From positions 1 to 28,571 of the forward strand of contig CAYNRA010000035.1 of the NCBI GenBank assembly GCA_964399465.1: DNA of 28,571 bases, in the 5' to 3' direction. Positions 6,937 through 15,805 of this stretch are shown here, one piece after another. Below the pieces are notes generated by a model. That model searched no databases, was not told the DNA's origin, and saw only the letters and a list, made by a program, of their open reading frames with translations. The position numbers and the translations under genes were made by a program. Numbering within the stretch: the stretch's first letter is position 1; each line of letters opens with the position of its first letter. The DNA is from CAYNRA01 sp964399465 (GTDB lineage: Bacteria; Bacteroidota; Bacteroidia; Cytophagales; Spirosomataceae).

Positions 6937-9900
6937 ATGTTTCAAAAATTAATAGAATTTGTCCTAAAAAGTAAATTCATTGTTCTTTCAGTAATCGTGG
7001 GTTTGGTTTTATGGGGGAGTTTTTCACTTCAGAATTTACCCATTGATGCCGTTCCGGACATAACAAATAATCAAGTTGTTTTGATTACACAGTCGCCTAC
7101 TTTAGCAACACAAGAGGTTGAAAAGTATGTTACTGCCCCGATAGAATTGCAGTTAGCAAATATTTCAGGTGTGGAGCAAATACGCTCCATTTCTCGGCAA
7201 GGATTGTCTGTTATTACACTAATTTTCAAAGAAGAAGTACCTGCTTATCAAGCAAGACAAGTAGTGACTGAGCAGCTGAAAGTTGTGGAAAGAGACATAC
7301 CGCAAGGTTTTGGAACTCCCACACTTGCCCCTATGACGACTGGATTGGGAGAGATATTTCAATACACATTAGAAATAGACTCAGCTTATCGTGAAAAATA
7401 TGATTTAACTACACTTCGTACCCTACAAGATTGGCAAATAAAAAGACAGTTAGCTGGTATTGAGGGAGTTGTAGAGGTGAGTAGTTTTGGTGGATTTGTC
7501 AAGCAATACGAAGTGGCTGTGCAATTGGATAAATTACAACGCTATGGAATAAGTCTAGAAACATTGGTGTCAGCCGTTCAAAAAAGCAATGCAAATATAG
7601 GAGCTAGTTATATCGAACGAGCTAATCAGGCTTTCTTCATACGGGGAGAAGGTGCACTTGAAAGTCTTTCTGACCTTGAAAATGTAGTGGTACGGCAAGA
7701 AGGAGTTCCCATTTTGGTAAAAGATGTGGCAGAAGTGCAATTTGGGTCCGCAAATCGGTTTGGTGCCATGACAAAAAATGGGGAGGGCGAAACGGTTGGT
7801 GGGATCGTTCTCATGTTAAAGGGAGCAGATTCAGAGGCTACAATTGGAGGTGTGAAAGAACGTATTAAGCAGATAGAAAAGACATTACCTAAAGGTGTTC
7901 ATATTAATCCGTTTATAGATCGTACCAAACTGATAGAAAATTCAATACGTACAGTAGCCATGAATCTTGCTGAAGGTGGGCTAATTGTCGTATTCGTATT
8001 GGTTATATTACTCGGAAGTATTCGGGCGGGTCTATTGGTGGCATCTGTCATTCCTATTACCATGTTGATTACTTTCGCTATTATGCGTGTTTCCGGCATT
8101 TCTGCAAATCTAATGAGTTTAGGTGCAATTGATTTCGGATTACTAGTCGATGGCTCTGTTATAGTTGTGGAAGCGGTGCTGTTTCAACTGCATTTACCTA
8201 CAAATAAGGAGAGAATACCCATTTCACTGATGAATGCGTTGGTTCGTGATTCAGCAAAAAAGGTGATTTCATCTGCAATTTTTGGTGGAATTATCATCCT
8301 TTTGGTCTATTTACCGATTTTATCTCTTACGGGGATTGAGGGGAAGATGTTTCGACCGATGGCACAAACTGTGAGCATCGCATTGGTAGTTTCTTTGTTT
8401 TTATCTATTACGTATGTTCCTATTGTCAGTACACTTTTCTTGAGAGGAGAGGGACAACATCAACTGGCGTTCTCAGAAAAATTAGTTCATCAATTGCATA
8501 CGTGGTATGAACCTCTTCTACGTCGAGGCTTAGAAGCTAAAAAATGGTTTATAGGCATAGCTGTTACATTATTTTTGGGAAGTCTTGCTTTGTTTCAAAC
8601 ACTTGGAGGTGAGTTTATTCCCACGTTAGATGAAGGAGATATGGCTATTGATTTTCAAACTCCGCCAGGGGCATCGCTACAAACAACCATTGATGCCACG
8701 TTGCGGGCTCAAAAAGTTTTGTTGGCGCATTTTCCGGAAATAAAACAAATTGTAGGACGTATAGGCGCTTCCGAAATTCCAACAGACCCAATGCCTCCAG
8801 AAATGTCTGATTTAATGATGAATATGGAGCCCCGTTCTTCTTGGACCTCCGCAAAAACAAAAGAGGAATTAATCGAAAAAATGCGTGCTCTTCTGGAGGA
8901 GGAAGTGCCAGGAACTAGTATCGAATTTACCCAACCCATTCAAATGCGTTTTAATGAAATGATCGCTGGTTCAAAATCCGAGTTGGTCATTAAAATATTT
9001 GGGGAAGACTTAGATACACTTGCAGTATTAGCAAGTCGTGTAGAAAAAAGTATACTAAAAATTGAAGGCGTTTCGAGTAGTAAAGTAGAGCGAGTTACAG
9101 GGCTTCCTCAAATTCGCGTCAGGTATAATAGGGTGGCATTGGCTCGGTATGGTCTTCAGGTAGAATCCTTGAATCAAACATTAAAGACAGCCTTTGCTGG
9201 AGAAACAGTGGGAGTCCTTTTCGAAGATCAAAAACGATTTGATGTAGTGGTTCGGTTAGAGGAAAGTTTTCGGAAAAGTGAAATGGATATTCAAAATATT
9301 TGGGTGCCGCTTTCAGACGGACAGCAAATCAAATTAGCAGAACTAGCTACTATTGAAAGGGTAAAAGGTCCAGCACAAGTTTCAAGAGAAGGAACAAATA
9401 GACGTATAAATATTGGTGTAGGAGTGGCTGGGCGTGATGTTGAAAGTCTTGTTGAAGAACTCAAATTAACCCTAGAAAAAGAAGTCCCTTTACCTATGGG
9501 TTATTATTATGCCTATGGCGGTGCTTTTGAAAACCTACAGGCTGCCAAAGACAGACTACTCATTGCCGTTCCGATTGCACTCGCTTTGATTTTCTTGATG
9601 CTTTATTTGAATTTTCAGTCATTGATACGTTCCCTTTTAATTTTCTCTTCCATTCCGTTGGCTACAATAGGAGGAACTACTGCCCTTTGGATTCGTGGAA
9701 TGCCTTTTAGCATCTCGGCAGGCATTGGGTACATCGCCCTATTTGGCATTGTGGTCTTGAATGGCATAGTTCTTTTATCCTACTTGAATGATCTGGAAAA
9801 AGAAAAAGACTTATCAATACGAGCACGAGTCTTGGAGGGAGTTCGGGTTCGTTTTCGTCCAGTTCTTATTACTGCTACAGTTGCTTCATTGGGCTTTTTG

Positions 9901-10056
9901 CCTATGGCCATTTCTACTTCCGCAGGTGCAGAAGTACAGAAACCCCTCGCAACAGTCGTCATTGGAGGATTGATTTCTGCGACCCTTTTAACTCTCTTAA
10001 TTCTCCCTATTCTTTACGAAATAACTGCTGCAAAAAATGAACAAATTAAAGATTAA
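6937..10056 (+). CDS. cusA: CusA/CzcA family heavy-metal efflux RND pump
   Basis: This inner-membrane proton-driven pump of 1039 residues exports metal cations from the periplasm or cytoplasm through a tripartite channel. The first transmembrane helix is followed by NLPIDAVPDITNNQVV, a hallmark of the heavy-metal RND branch. Two halves each have a large periplasmic loop and a cluster of six membrane helices. The proton-relay region reads IDFGLLVDGSVIVVEA (Asp399 and Asp405). The porter domain has PTDPMPPEMSDLMMNMEP and PIQMRFNEM, methionine-rich stretches that suggest Cu(I)/Ag(I), though Zn/Co/Cd export is not excluded. The ATG at 6937 (MFQKLIEFVLKSK) gives the normal N-terminus; the GTG at 6877 would add 20 residues that do not fit the family. 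The last 20 bases overlap the outer membrane factor gene. It is not fused to an outer membrane factor, unlike some Bacteroidota homologues. Confidence 0.96.
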   Translation: MFQKLIEFVLKSKFIVLSVIVGLVLWGSFSLQNLPIDAVPDITNNQVVLITQSPTLATQEVEKYVTAPIELQLANISGVEQIRSISRQGLSVITLIFKEEVPAYQARQVVTEQLKVVERDIPQGFGTPTLAPMTTGLGEIFQYTLEIDSAYREKYDLTTLRTLQDWQIKRQLAGIEGVVEVSSFGGFVKQYEVAVQLDKLQRYGISLETLVSAVQKSNANIGASYIERANQAFFIRGEGALESLSDLENVVVRQEGVPILVKDVAEVQFGSANRFGAMTKNGEGETVGGIVLMLKGADSEATIGGVKERIKQIEKTLPKGVHINPFIDRTKLIENSIRTVAMNLAEGGLIVVFVLVILLGSIRAGLLVASVIPITMLITFAIMRVSGISANLMSLGAIDFGLLVDGSVIVVEAVLFQLHLPTNKERIPISLMNALVRDSAKKVISSAIFGGIIILLVYLPILSLTGIEGKMFRPMAQTVSIALVVSLFLSITYVPIVSTLFLRGEGQHQLAFSEKLVHQLHTWYEPLLRRGLEAKKWFIGIAVTLFLGSLALFQTLGGEFIPTLDEGDMAIDFQTPPGASLQTTIDATLRAQKVLLAHFPEIKQIVGRIGASEIPTDPMPPEMSDLMMNMEPRSSWTSAKTKEELIEKMRALLEEEVPGTSIEFTQPIQMRFNEMIAGSKSELVIKIFGEDLDTLAVLASRVEKSILKIEGVSSSKVERVTGLPQIRVRYNRVALARYGLQVESLNQTLKTAFAGETVGVLFEDQKRFDVVVRLEESFRKSEMDIQNIWVPLSDGQQIKLAELATIERVKGPAQVSREGTNRRINIGVGVAGRDVESLVEELKLTLEKEVPLPMGYYYAYGGAFENLQAAKDRLLIAVPIALALIFLMLYLNFQSLIRSLLIFSSIPLATIGGTTALWIRGMPFSISAGIGYIALFGIVVLNGIVLLSYLNDLEKEKDLSIRARVLEGVRVRFRPVLITATVASLGFLPMAISTSAGAEVQKPLATVVIGGLISATLLTLLILPILYEITAAKNEQIKD

Positions 10057-11260
10057 ATTCCTCGTAAATCTTGTACTCTATCTTGTCTTTGCACAAAGGT
10101 TGCAAGCGCAAAGTGTTGATTTACGTCTCTTGACCGAAACCGTTGAATCGGACAACTTCGCATTAAAAAGAGCAGACAATAGAATTGAATTTCAACGTAC
10201 CTCTGTAGCTACCGCATTCGAAAAACCTAAGCTTCAACTAGAAGGACAGGTAGGGAATATTCAAAACCCTTTTGTCGTGGATTATACGGTGGGTGCACAA
10301 CAAATGTTTGAAAATCCCTCTGTTTATCGTGCAAAGTATGCTTATTTGGAGGCAGGTGTGTTTACCGCTGAAATGCAAAAAAAGTGGGAGAGAAAAGAAT
10401 TAATACTTCGTTTGAGTGAAACATATTTTAGCTTGGCACATACACACAGATTAATTCAACTCATTCAAAAACAAGATAGTTTGTTGCTTCAAGTCAAAAA
10501 GGTGGCGGAGGCGAAGTATCAAATGGGAGCAACGGATAAAATTGATGTTGCGGAGGTTTCCGTAATCATTGGGAAAAACCAATTGAGGCAAACAGAAATG
10601 CATGCGATGTATGCACAATATGAAAAACAGCTAAAAAATATTTTGGGTGGTAACTTTCTTCCAAAGCTTACTTTTTCTACGCAAGACTCCTTGTATTCTC
10701 CTTTATTTTATTTTCTTCAAGGTGAGCCTAAAGGGCACCCAGCTAAACAGTGGATGCAAGCAGAAATAGAGGAGTTTGGACAAAAAGTGGAATTAGAGAA
10801 AAAACGTCTTTCCCCTGATTTTACACTCGGTGTCATGAATCAAAGTATGCAAGGAAGTATCAATCAATGGGTTGGCTTGGGAGGAATTTCTATTCCGATA
10901 GACAAAAAGCCCCAAAAAGCAAAAATACAATTAGCCCAATTAGAAAAATACAAAGCCGAGCTCAATCTTCGTGAACTAGAGGTTTTACGAGAAAATGAAT
11001 GGAGGAGTCTTTACAAAGAATGGACATCAACGTATGAACGAATCAACACATTAGAAAAGGAGATTATTCCTTCTCTTCATGATTTACGAACGACATCTTT
11101 TCTCAAGTATAAGTTGGGAGAACAAGATTTTTTTAGGTGGAATGCTTACCAGCAACAGTATTTAGAGGCTCTCCAAATTCATTCGGAAGCGCTCAAGTCA
11201 TACTACGTGCAACTAGCTTATTTTAATTACTTAAATGATGACAAACAAAATGAAAAATAA
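10037..11260 (+). CDS. TolC-like outer membrane factor of the metal efflux system
   Basis: This is a 407-residue outer membrane channel component. A signal peptide (residues 1-25, ending LQAQ) is followed by a mostly helical mature chain with the two-fold TolC repeat: coiled-coil stretches such as KRADNRIEFQRTSVA and ELILRLSETYFSLAHTHRL, and later NEWRSLYKEWTSTYERI. The glycine-containing membrane-spanning strands (QVGNIQNPFVVDYTVG, FTLGVMNQSMQGS) are also present. No lipoprotein Cys follows the signal. It begins inside the pump gene (20-base overlap) and itself overlaps the adaptor gene by 26 bases, so the three are almost certainly translated from one transcript. It would form the exit duct for the RND pump. 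The Cus or Czc subtype cannot be fixed from this chain. Confidence 0.9.
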   Translation: MNKLKIKFLVNLVLYLVFAQRLQAQSVDLRLLTETVESDNFALKRADNRIEFQRTSVATAFEKPKLQLEGQVGNIQNPFVVDYTVGAQQMFENPSVYRAKYAYLEAGVFTAEMQKKWERKELILRLSETYFSLAHTHRLIQLIQKQDSLLLQVKKVAEAKYQMGATDKIDVAEVSVIIGKNQLRQTEMHAMYAQYEKQLKNILGGNFLPKLTFSTQDSLYSPLFYFLQGEPKGHPAKQWMQAEIEEFGQKVELEKKRLSPDFTLGVMNQSMQGSINQWVGLGGISIPIDKKPQKAKIQLAQLEKYKAELNLRELEVLRENEWRSLYKEWTSTYERINTLEKEIIPSLHDLRTTSFLKYKLGEQDFFRWNAYQQQYLEALQIHSEALKSYYVQLAYFNYLNDDKQNEK

Positions 11261-12386
11261 CACAAATTATTGTATATATCCTCTTGTATTTCTTCTACTG
11301 TTATTGAATGGATGTACATCATCAGGGGACACAAAGGAGGTAAAAGACAAGGTAGCTGTTGTAAATAATCAGGTTGAATTTACAACTCAACAAGCCAAAA
11401 ATTTACCTATTGAATTATCGGATTTGGTAGAATCACCCTTTGTGAAAACAATACAAGCCACGGGACAAGTCAAGGTTAGTCCTGAAAATAGCCTTGCAAT
11501 TACGTTTCCTATCGCAGGAAATATATCGTGGTTAAAAAGTGGTTTACTTTCAGGTGTCTCTGTAGTGAAGGGAGAAAAGTTAGCCGAAATTTATAGTTTA
11601 GAAGCCATTCGTTTGCAAGAAGAATTTCAGGTATTGCGTGTTCAGCAAAAAAGAGCATCGGCAGAAAAAGAGCGTCAAAAAAAACTGTCTAACCTCGATG
11701 CTACTTCTCAGAAAGTGCAGCAGGAAGTAGAAGAAGCATTTGAGATGAATCAGGTGCGAATGGCTTCACTTAAAGTACAATTACTGGCGTTGGGCTTAAA
11801 AGAAAAAGATTTGATGAGTGGACAGATAGTCCGTCAATTACCAGTTATTTCGCCAATAAATGGAACGCTGGTGGAGGTGCTTGTACAAGGCGGTGGAAAG
11901 GTTAGCGAGATGAGTAGTTTATTTCAATTAGCCAAAGTTGATCAAGAAATTGTTGTATGTAAACTACATCAAGAGGACGTACAAAGGATTAAAATTGGAC
12001 AATTAGTCCATTTTCCTGCATATCCAGAATGGGTGGGAAGTGTGTTTCAAGTTGGGGCAATTGCGAATGAGCAGAATCAGACGGTCGATGTCTTTGTAAA
12101 AGTAAATAACAAGACATCTGTACGATTAGATCAGCGTTTACAGGTAGAAATCCAAGCAACATCGAAACGAGCAACTTCATTACCTATTTCAGCTATCCAA
12201 ACATCCGATACTGGTGAAAAATACGTTTGGGTTCGATTTGAAGAAAAAGAGCGGGTTTTGTTCAAACAAATTCCTGTAAAAATTGGTGATGATAATGGTA
12301 AATGGATAGAGGTCTTGTCGCCTACTAACCTGAAAAATGTGGTTGTGAACGGAGCGATTTATTTAGTGACGGATAGCGAGGAGTAA
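11235..12386 (+). CDS. RND efflux periplasmic adaptor (membrane fusion) lipoprotein
   Basis: This is a 383-residue HlyD/CusB-like adaptor that bridges the pump and the outer membrane factor. The N-terminus is a lipoprotein signal with the lipobox LLNGC (Cys27 from this start; Cys22 if translation begins at the ATG at 11250). Beta-barrel and lipoyl-like segments flank a central coiled coil, residues about 130-185 (RLQEEFQVLRVQQKRASAEK onward). The second lipoyl half reads VISPINGTLVEVLVQGG. The C-terminal part (SAIQTSDTGEKYVWVRF) is the membrane-proximal domain. No metal-binding N-terminal Met cluster like that of CusB is evident. It is the last gene of the operon and ends 8 bases before a strong terminator. 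Confidence 0.92.
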   Translation: MMTNKMKNNTNYCIYPLVFLLLLLNGCTSSGDTKEVKDKVAVVNNQVEFTTQQAKNLPIELSDLVESPFVKTIQATGQVKVSPENSLAITFPIAGNISWLKSGLLSGVSVVKGEKLAEIYSLEAIRLQEEFQVLRVQQKRASAEKERQKKLSNLDATSQKVQQEVEEAFEMNQVRMASLKVQLLALGLKEKDLMSGQIVRQLPVISPINGTLVEVLVQGGGKVSEMSSLFQLAKVDQEIVVCKLHQEDVQRIKIGQLVHFPAYPEWVGSVFQVGAIANEQNQTVDVFVKVNNKTSVRLDQRLQVEIQATSKRATSLPISAIQTSDTGEKYVWVRFEEKERVLFKQIPVKIGDDNGKWIEVLSPTNLKNVVVNGAIYLVTDSEE

Positions 12387-12394
12387 GGTAAAAG

Positions 12395-12442
12395 AAAGGG
12401 GTAAATTTTAATCGTACAAGTGATAAAATTTACCCCTTTTTT
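12395..12442 (+). terminator. Bidirectional terminator between the efflux operon and a convergent lipoprotein gene
   Basis: There is a perfect 16-bp stem, AAAGGGGTAAATTTTA (12395-12410) pairing with TAAAATTTACCCCTTT (12424-12439), with a 13-base loop and a T run on the plus strand to 12442. The A-rich left flank gives a T-rich run (TTTCTTTT) for the minus strand, so it can end both transcripts. Confidence 0.92.
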
Positions 12443-12444
12443 GT

Positions 12445-12912
12445 TCATTTTTCTAGATATTCTAAATCAAATTCATCTTTGCGCATAGTTTGGGGTGTTT
12501 TACCAACAATTTCAGTTGCCCGAATGACCACAACCCGAAATTTGTAGTTGGATTGTGCCGGGAGTGTGGTTGTATTTTCAAGATAGATAAAATCAGCCCA
12601 AATATCCGCATTGATGTCTAATTGGTTGTATTTTTGGGTATCTACTGTTTTCGCATTGCCCCTGAAAGGTAGCGGGGAAAGAGAGCTTCCTCGGTCAATG
12701 AATACAAAAACAGCATCCAACGAATCTTTTGTAAAAGGAGGACGCCAAAAAGGGAGCTTAGTGGATAAGTCAACGGTAAATTCATAGACTTTCGCTGTTG
12801 AAAGTCCTTTTTTTGTAGGATTGTCAACATCGGGTGTAATTTCGGCTTCAGGCTCTACTAACACACAGGCACTCAATTGGCTAATGAATGCGAATAGGAG
12901 TATTTTTTTCAT
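12445..12912 (-). CDS. Putative lipoprotein of unknown function
   Basis: This 155-residue protein has a short type II signal peptide, MKKILLFAFISQLSAC, with the lipid-modified Cys16. The mature part starts with an acidic linker (EPEAEITPDVDNPTK) and continues as a small beta-rich domain: AKVYEFTVDLSTKLPFW, SLDAVFVFIDRG, ADIWADFIYLEN, SNYKFRVVVIRA. I recognise no family. The acidic linker after the Cys agrees with surface or outer-membrane placement in Bacteroidota, but this is inference. It is convergent with the metal efflux operon and shares its terminator. It may be an independent single gene, with a candidate -7 element about 50 bases upstream. Confidence 0.85.
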   Translation of the reverse strand: MKKILLFAFISQLSACVLVEPEAEITPDVDNPTKKGLSTAKVYEFTVDLSTKLPFWRPPFTKDSLDAVFVFIDRGSSLSPLPFRGNAKTVDTQKYNQLDINADIWADFIYLENTTTLPAQSNYKFRVVVIRATEIVGKTPQTMRKDEFDLEYLEK

Positions 12913-12960
12913 TTCGGGACGACTAGATGTATGTATTTAGGGACTATAGTTTGAATTCTA

Positions 12961-12968
12961 CAAAACTA
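12961..12968 (-). promoter_or_regulatory. Candidate -7 element of the lipoprotein gene
   Basis: On the minus strand this reads TAGTTTTG, an exact TAnnTTTG match about 50 bases upstream of the start codon. No TTG is seen at the expected -33 spacing. Confidence 0.4.
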
Positions 12969-12974
12969 ATCATT

Positions 12975-13189
12975 TAACTTTCTACCTAGACTGCCAGAAT
13001 GCACTTTTTTAGTAAGTGGTTGATTTATGCTATTTTTTGTGTTTTTACCTATTAAAATGTCACAAAACACTTTTGTTTCTTTTCAATTCTGAACACCTTT
13101 CTTATGTCAATCGTTTTAACAGCGCTTAACTTTTTGTAACTCACAAGTCACTTCATTTATTTAATAAAAATTCATTGGAAAAAATAAGT
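12975..13189. other. AT-rich intergenic region between divergent genes
   Basis: No supported gene lies here. The region must hold the promoter of the OYE-family gene, but I find no exact TAnnTTTG on the plus strand. A few near-matches with one extra spacer base occur, for example around 13031-13040. Confidence 0.4.
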
Positions 13190-14422
13190 ATGCATTTATC
13201 CACTCCACTTACTTTAAAAAACGGAAATACGCTAAAAAATAGGTTGGCTAAATCGGCGATGAGTGAAGCCATGGGTGATTCATTGGGCCAACCTAAACCA
13301 GATTTACAGGTATTGTACCGCACATGGGCGAACTCAGGGTTGGGTTTGTGTATTACAGGCAATGTTATGGTGGACAAACGGGCATTGGGCGAACCTGGTA
13401 ATGTAGTTATTGATGAGGAAAGTACTTTGCCTGCTTTTGAATCTTGGGCAAAAGCCGCCACCCAGCACGGAACCGCCTGTTGGGTACAGCTCAATCATCC
13501 GGGCAAACAAGCCCCAAAAGGGTTAAATAAGGAAACCGTTGCACCGTCATCTATTCCCTTTCATCCATCTATGCAGCGTTTTTTTGCTGTTCCACGCGCA
13601 TTGGCAGATTCGGAAATTAGAGCTATTATACGTGCGTTTGGACATGCCGCTGGGTTTGTTAAAAAAGTGGGTTTCAGCGGCGTACAAATCCATGGGGCAC
13701 ACGGGTATTTGGTGAGCCAATTCCTCTCTCCACATCATAATCAGCGAACAGACGAGTGGGGGGGAAGTCCCGAAAATCGACGCCGGTTTGTTTTAGCTAT
13801 TTACGATGCCATGCGCAAAGAAGTAGGGCCAGATTTTCCGATTGGTATCAAATTAAACTCAGCAGATTTTCAAAAAGGAGGCTTTACGAAGGAAGAATCC
13901 TTGGAGACAATGATTGCCTTGGAGAAAGCGGGAATCGATTTGATCGAAATTTCAGGAGGGACGTATGAATCACCAGCGATGATGGGCGGTGGTGAAATGA
14001 AAAGGTCAACGAGAGAAAGAGAGGCCTATTTCCTAGATTTTGCTGAAAATGCACGAAAAACTATTTCAGTTCCATTGATGCTAACGGGTGGTTTCCGGAC
14101 GTATTCAGGCATGAATGAAGCGGTCGCCTCTGGTGCTGTCGATGTGATAGGAATGGGCAGACTTGCCTGTATTGAGCCTTTGGTTTGTCAACGGTTGTTG
14201 CGCGGCGAGAACCCTATGGAAGAAATAAAGCCAGTAAAAACGGGCATTGGTTTCATTGATAAAATGGGAATGCTCGATACGGTTTGGTTTCGAATCCAAT
14301 TAGAGAAAATAGCCAAAAACCAAGCACCTGACCCGAATTTATCAGGTCTGCGGGTGCTAGGTATGTTGATTTGGCGGTTAATCCGGATGCCTAGTTCACT
14401 CCGAAAAGAGCGCGCAAATTAA
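13190..14422 (+). CDS. NADH:flavin oxidoreductase, Old Yellow Enzyme family
   Basis: This is an FMN-containing ene-reductase of 410 residues that reduces activated C=C bonds with NAD(P)H. The TIM barrel shows the family blocks in order: LTLKNGNTLKNRLAKSAM near the N-terminus, WVQLNHPGKQAP, and VQIHGAHGYLVSQFLSP with His168 and His171. These two histidines hold the substrate carbonyl, followed by a Tyr as in the YqjM-like class. Then come NQRTDEWGGSPENRRRF and the phosphate-binding stretch VDVIGMGRLA. There is no C-terminal FAD/NAD domain, so it is not a full 2,4-dienoyl-CoA reductase. The ATG at 13190 gives MHLSTPLTLKNG, the usual beginning; a TTG at 13175 would add five residues. There is no signal peptide. 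Its physiological substrate is unknown. Confidence 0.94.
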   Translation: MHLSTPLTLKNGNTLKNRLAKSAMSEAMGDSLGQPKPDLQVLYRTWANSGLGLCITGNVMVDKRALGEPGNVVIDEESTLPAFESWAKAATQHGTACWVQLNHPGKQAPKGLNKETVAPSSIPFHPSMQRFFAVPRALADSEIRAIIRAFGHAAGFVKKVGFSGVQIHGAHGYLVSQFLSPHHNQRTDEWGGSPENRRRFVLAIYDAMRKEVGPDFPIGIKLNSADFQKGGFTKEESLETMIALEKAGIDLIEISGGTYESPAMMGGGEMKRSTREREAYFLDFAENARKTISVPLMLTGGFRTYSGMNEAVASGAVDVIGMGRLACIEPLVCQRLLRGENPMEEIKPVKTGIGFIDKMGMLDTVWFRIQLEKIAKNQAPDPNLSGLRVLGMLIWRLIRMPSSLRKERAN

Positions 14423-14501
14423 TAAGCTATTTGTAATCAAATCAAGAAGCAGAATTGACTCATTTTAATTGTAATGAGATAAATTCCAACAACTTTTTAT
14501 G

Positions 14502-15464
14502 CTATGTAAGAGAAACAATGGCAAAATAGAGTGGCATTCCGATAGTAATATTGAAAGGGAAAGTAAGCCCTAATGCCATCGGAATGTACAAGCCAGGGTC
14601 TGCTTTGGGGGCAGCTAATTGCATAGCAGCGGGTACGGCAATATAGGAAGCAGAAGCAGCAAGGATAGCGAAGATGAAACGGTTTCCGATGTCGTCTGTT
14701 ACCCAATGGCTTGCAAAAGCGGCTAAGCAACCATTGATTGCAGGTGCTAGAAGTGCAAATAAGGTCAAGAAAAGCCCATATTGACGGAAAGCGGCAAATC
14801 TCCGTGCGGTGACCATCCCCATCTCCAATAAAAAAATAGCTAAAAATCCTTTGAATATATCGGATGTAAAGGGCTTAATGCCTTCGGCTTGTTTTGAGTC
14901 AGCAATGATACCGATACATAAACTTCCAAGAATAAGCAAGACGGACCCGTTGGTGATGGAGTGCTTGAAAACAGAGGCAAGGGATTCCGTTTGCTTTTCT
15001 TCTTTGTCAAAAATACGCATCAGAACTACACCAACCACGATGGCCGGAGCTTCCATAAATGCCATGACAGCGACCATGTGACCACCAAATTCTATTTGTT
15101 GAATTTCTAAGAAAGATACGGCAGAAACGAAGGTGACGGCAGAAACTGAACCGTAGGTAGCAGCAACCGCTCCAGCATCACTAATGGTCATTTTTCGCTT
15201 GAGAAGAAAAAAAGTATAAAAAGGAATGAGAGAGGCGAGGAGCATCCCAAAGAAAATACTGATGATGATTTCTTGGTTGAAAGGGCTGTGGGCTAGTTCT
15301 TGTCCTCCTTTGAAACCAATGGCAAAAAGTAAATAAAGTGAAATGAATTTACTAGAAGAGGCTGGGATTTGCAGATCACTTTTTAGATAGGTTGCCAATA
15401 TCCCGAGAAGAAAAAAAAGGAGTGTTGGATTGGTGAGATTGGAAATAAGAAGTTCACTATTCAT
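14502..15464 (-). CDS. sbtA: SbtA-type sodium-dependent bicarbonate transporter
   Basis: This polytopic inner-membrane protein has 320 residues and about ten hydrophobic helices arranged as two similar halves. It matches the SbtA (DUF897) family. The diagnostic stretches are LLFAIGFKGGQELA in the first half, DAGAVAATYGSVSAVTFVSA in the helix carrying the ion- and bicarbonate-binding region, AFMEAPAIVVGV, and in the second half LAASASYIAVPAAMQLAAP. A hydrophilic loop (DKEEKQTES) separates the halves. Members import HCO3- with Na+, mainly known from cyanobacteria but also present in many heterotrophs. It faces away from atpA across a 341-base gap. No SbtB regulator gene is adjacent. Substrate preference in heterotrophs is less certain than the fold. 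Confidence 0.9.
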   Translation of the reverse strand: MNSELLISNLTNPTLLFFLLGILATYLKSDLQIPASSSKFISLYLLFAIGFKGGQELAHSPFNQEIIISIFFGMLLASLIPFYTFFLLKRKMTISDAGAVAATYGSVSAVTFVSAVSFLEIQQIEFGGHMVAVMAFMEAPAIVVGVVLMRIFDKEEKQTESLASVFKHSITNGSVLLILGSLCIGIIADSKQAEGIKPFTSDIFKGFLAIFLLEMGMVTARRFAAFRQYGLFLTLFALLAPAINGCLAAFASHWVTDDIGNRFIFAILAASASYIAVPAAMQLAAPKADPGLYIPMALGLTFPFNITIGMPLYFAIVSLT

Positions 15465-15533
15465 GATACGATAGATGTGAATTGTTACACAGTTTTTTGT
15501 GGAAAAAGAGCACAGATGCGTGGTTTAAAGTGG

Positions 15534-15541
15534 CAAAGATA
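15534..15541 (-). promoter_or_regulatory. Candidate -7 element of sbtA
   Basis: On the minus strand this reads TATCTTTG, an exact TAnnTTTG match about 70 bases upstream of the sbtA start. No TTG is evident at 17-23 bases farther upstream. Confidence 0.45.
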
Positions 15542-15705
15542 ACCTGTCAAAACGGATATTCGTTGAAATTAGTCTAGTACATAGATAGATTCTATAAGGT
15601 ATAGAAATAAAAGTAATTGAAAAGTGAGTAGAGAGATTTCCCCAAAAAGTGCAAAGTATTTATAGATTATTTGTGTATTATATCGGAATTGTGAAATTTC
15701 TGTTT

Positions 15706-15713
15706 TAATTTTG
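15706..15713 (+). promoter_or_regulatory. Candidate -7 element of atpA
   Basis: TAATTTTG is an exact TAnnTTTG match 93 bases before the atpA start. A TTG lies at 15689-15691, closer (14-base gap) than the usual 17-23. Transcription would start near 15719. Confidence 0.5.
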
Positions 15714-15805
15714 CACCCGAAAAAGTGTTCAAATAGTAACTATTTTAATACTTAGTAAGAGTTTACAAATTGTAATTTAATTTTTAAGTTCATCAATAAC
15801 ATATT

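Larger units (their letters stand above)
15465..15805. other. Divergent promoter region between sbtA and atpA
   Basis: This 341-base AT-rich stretch has no supported gene. It holds one candidate -7 element for each direction. It also has two short palindromes: TTCTATA-AGG-TATAGAA at 15590-15606 and AAATAGT-A-ACTATTT at 15731-15745. The second lies just downstream of the predicted atpA transcription start and could be an operator. Confidence 0.5.

Noticed and set aside
12998..13054. 18-residue hydrophobic frame MHFFSKWLIYAIFCVFTY
   Set aside because: It is too short and AT-driven, with no sign of a start signal or context. It cannot be supported.
14459..14478. Hairpin CTCATT/AATGAG between the OYE gene and sbtA as a terminator
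   Set aside because: It has only six pairs and no T run on either side.
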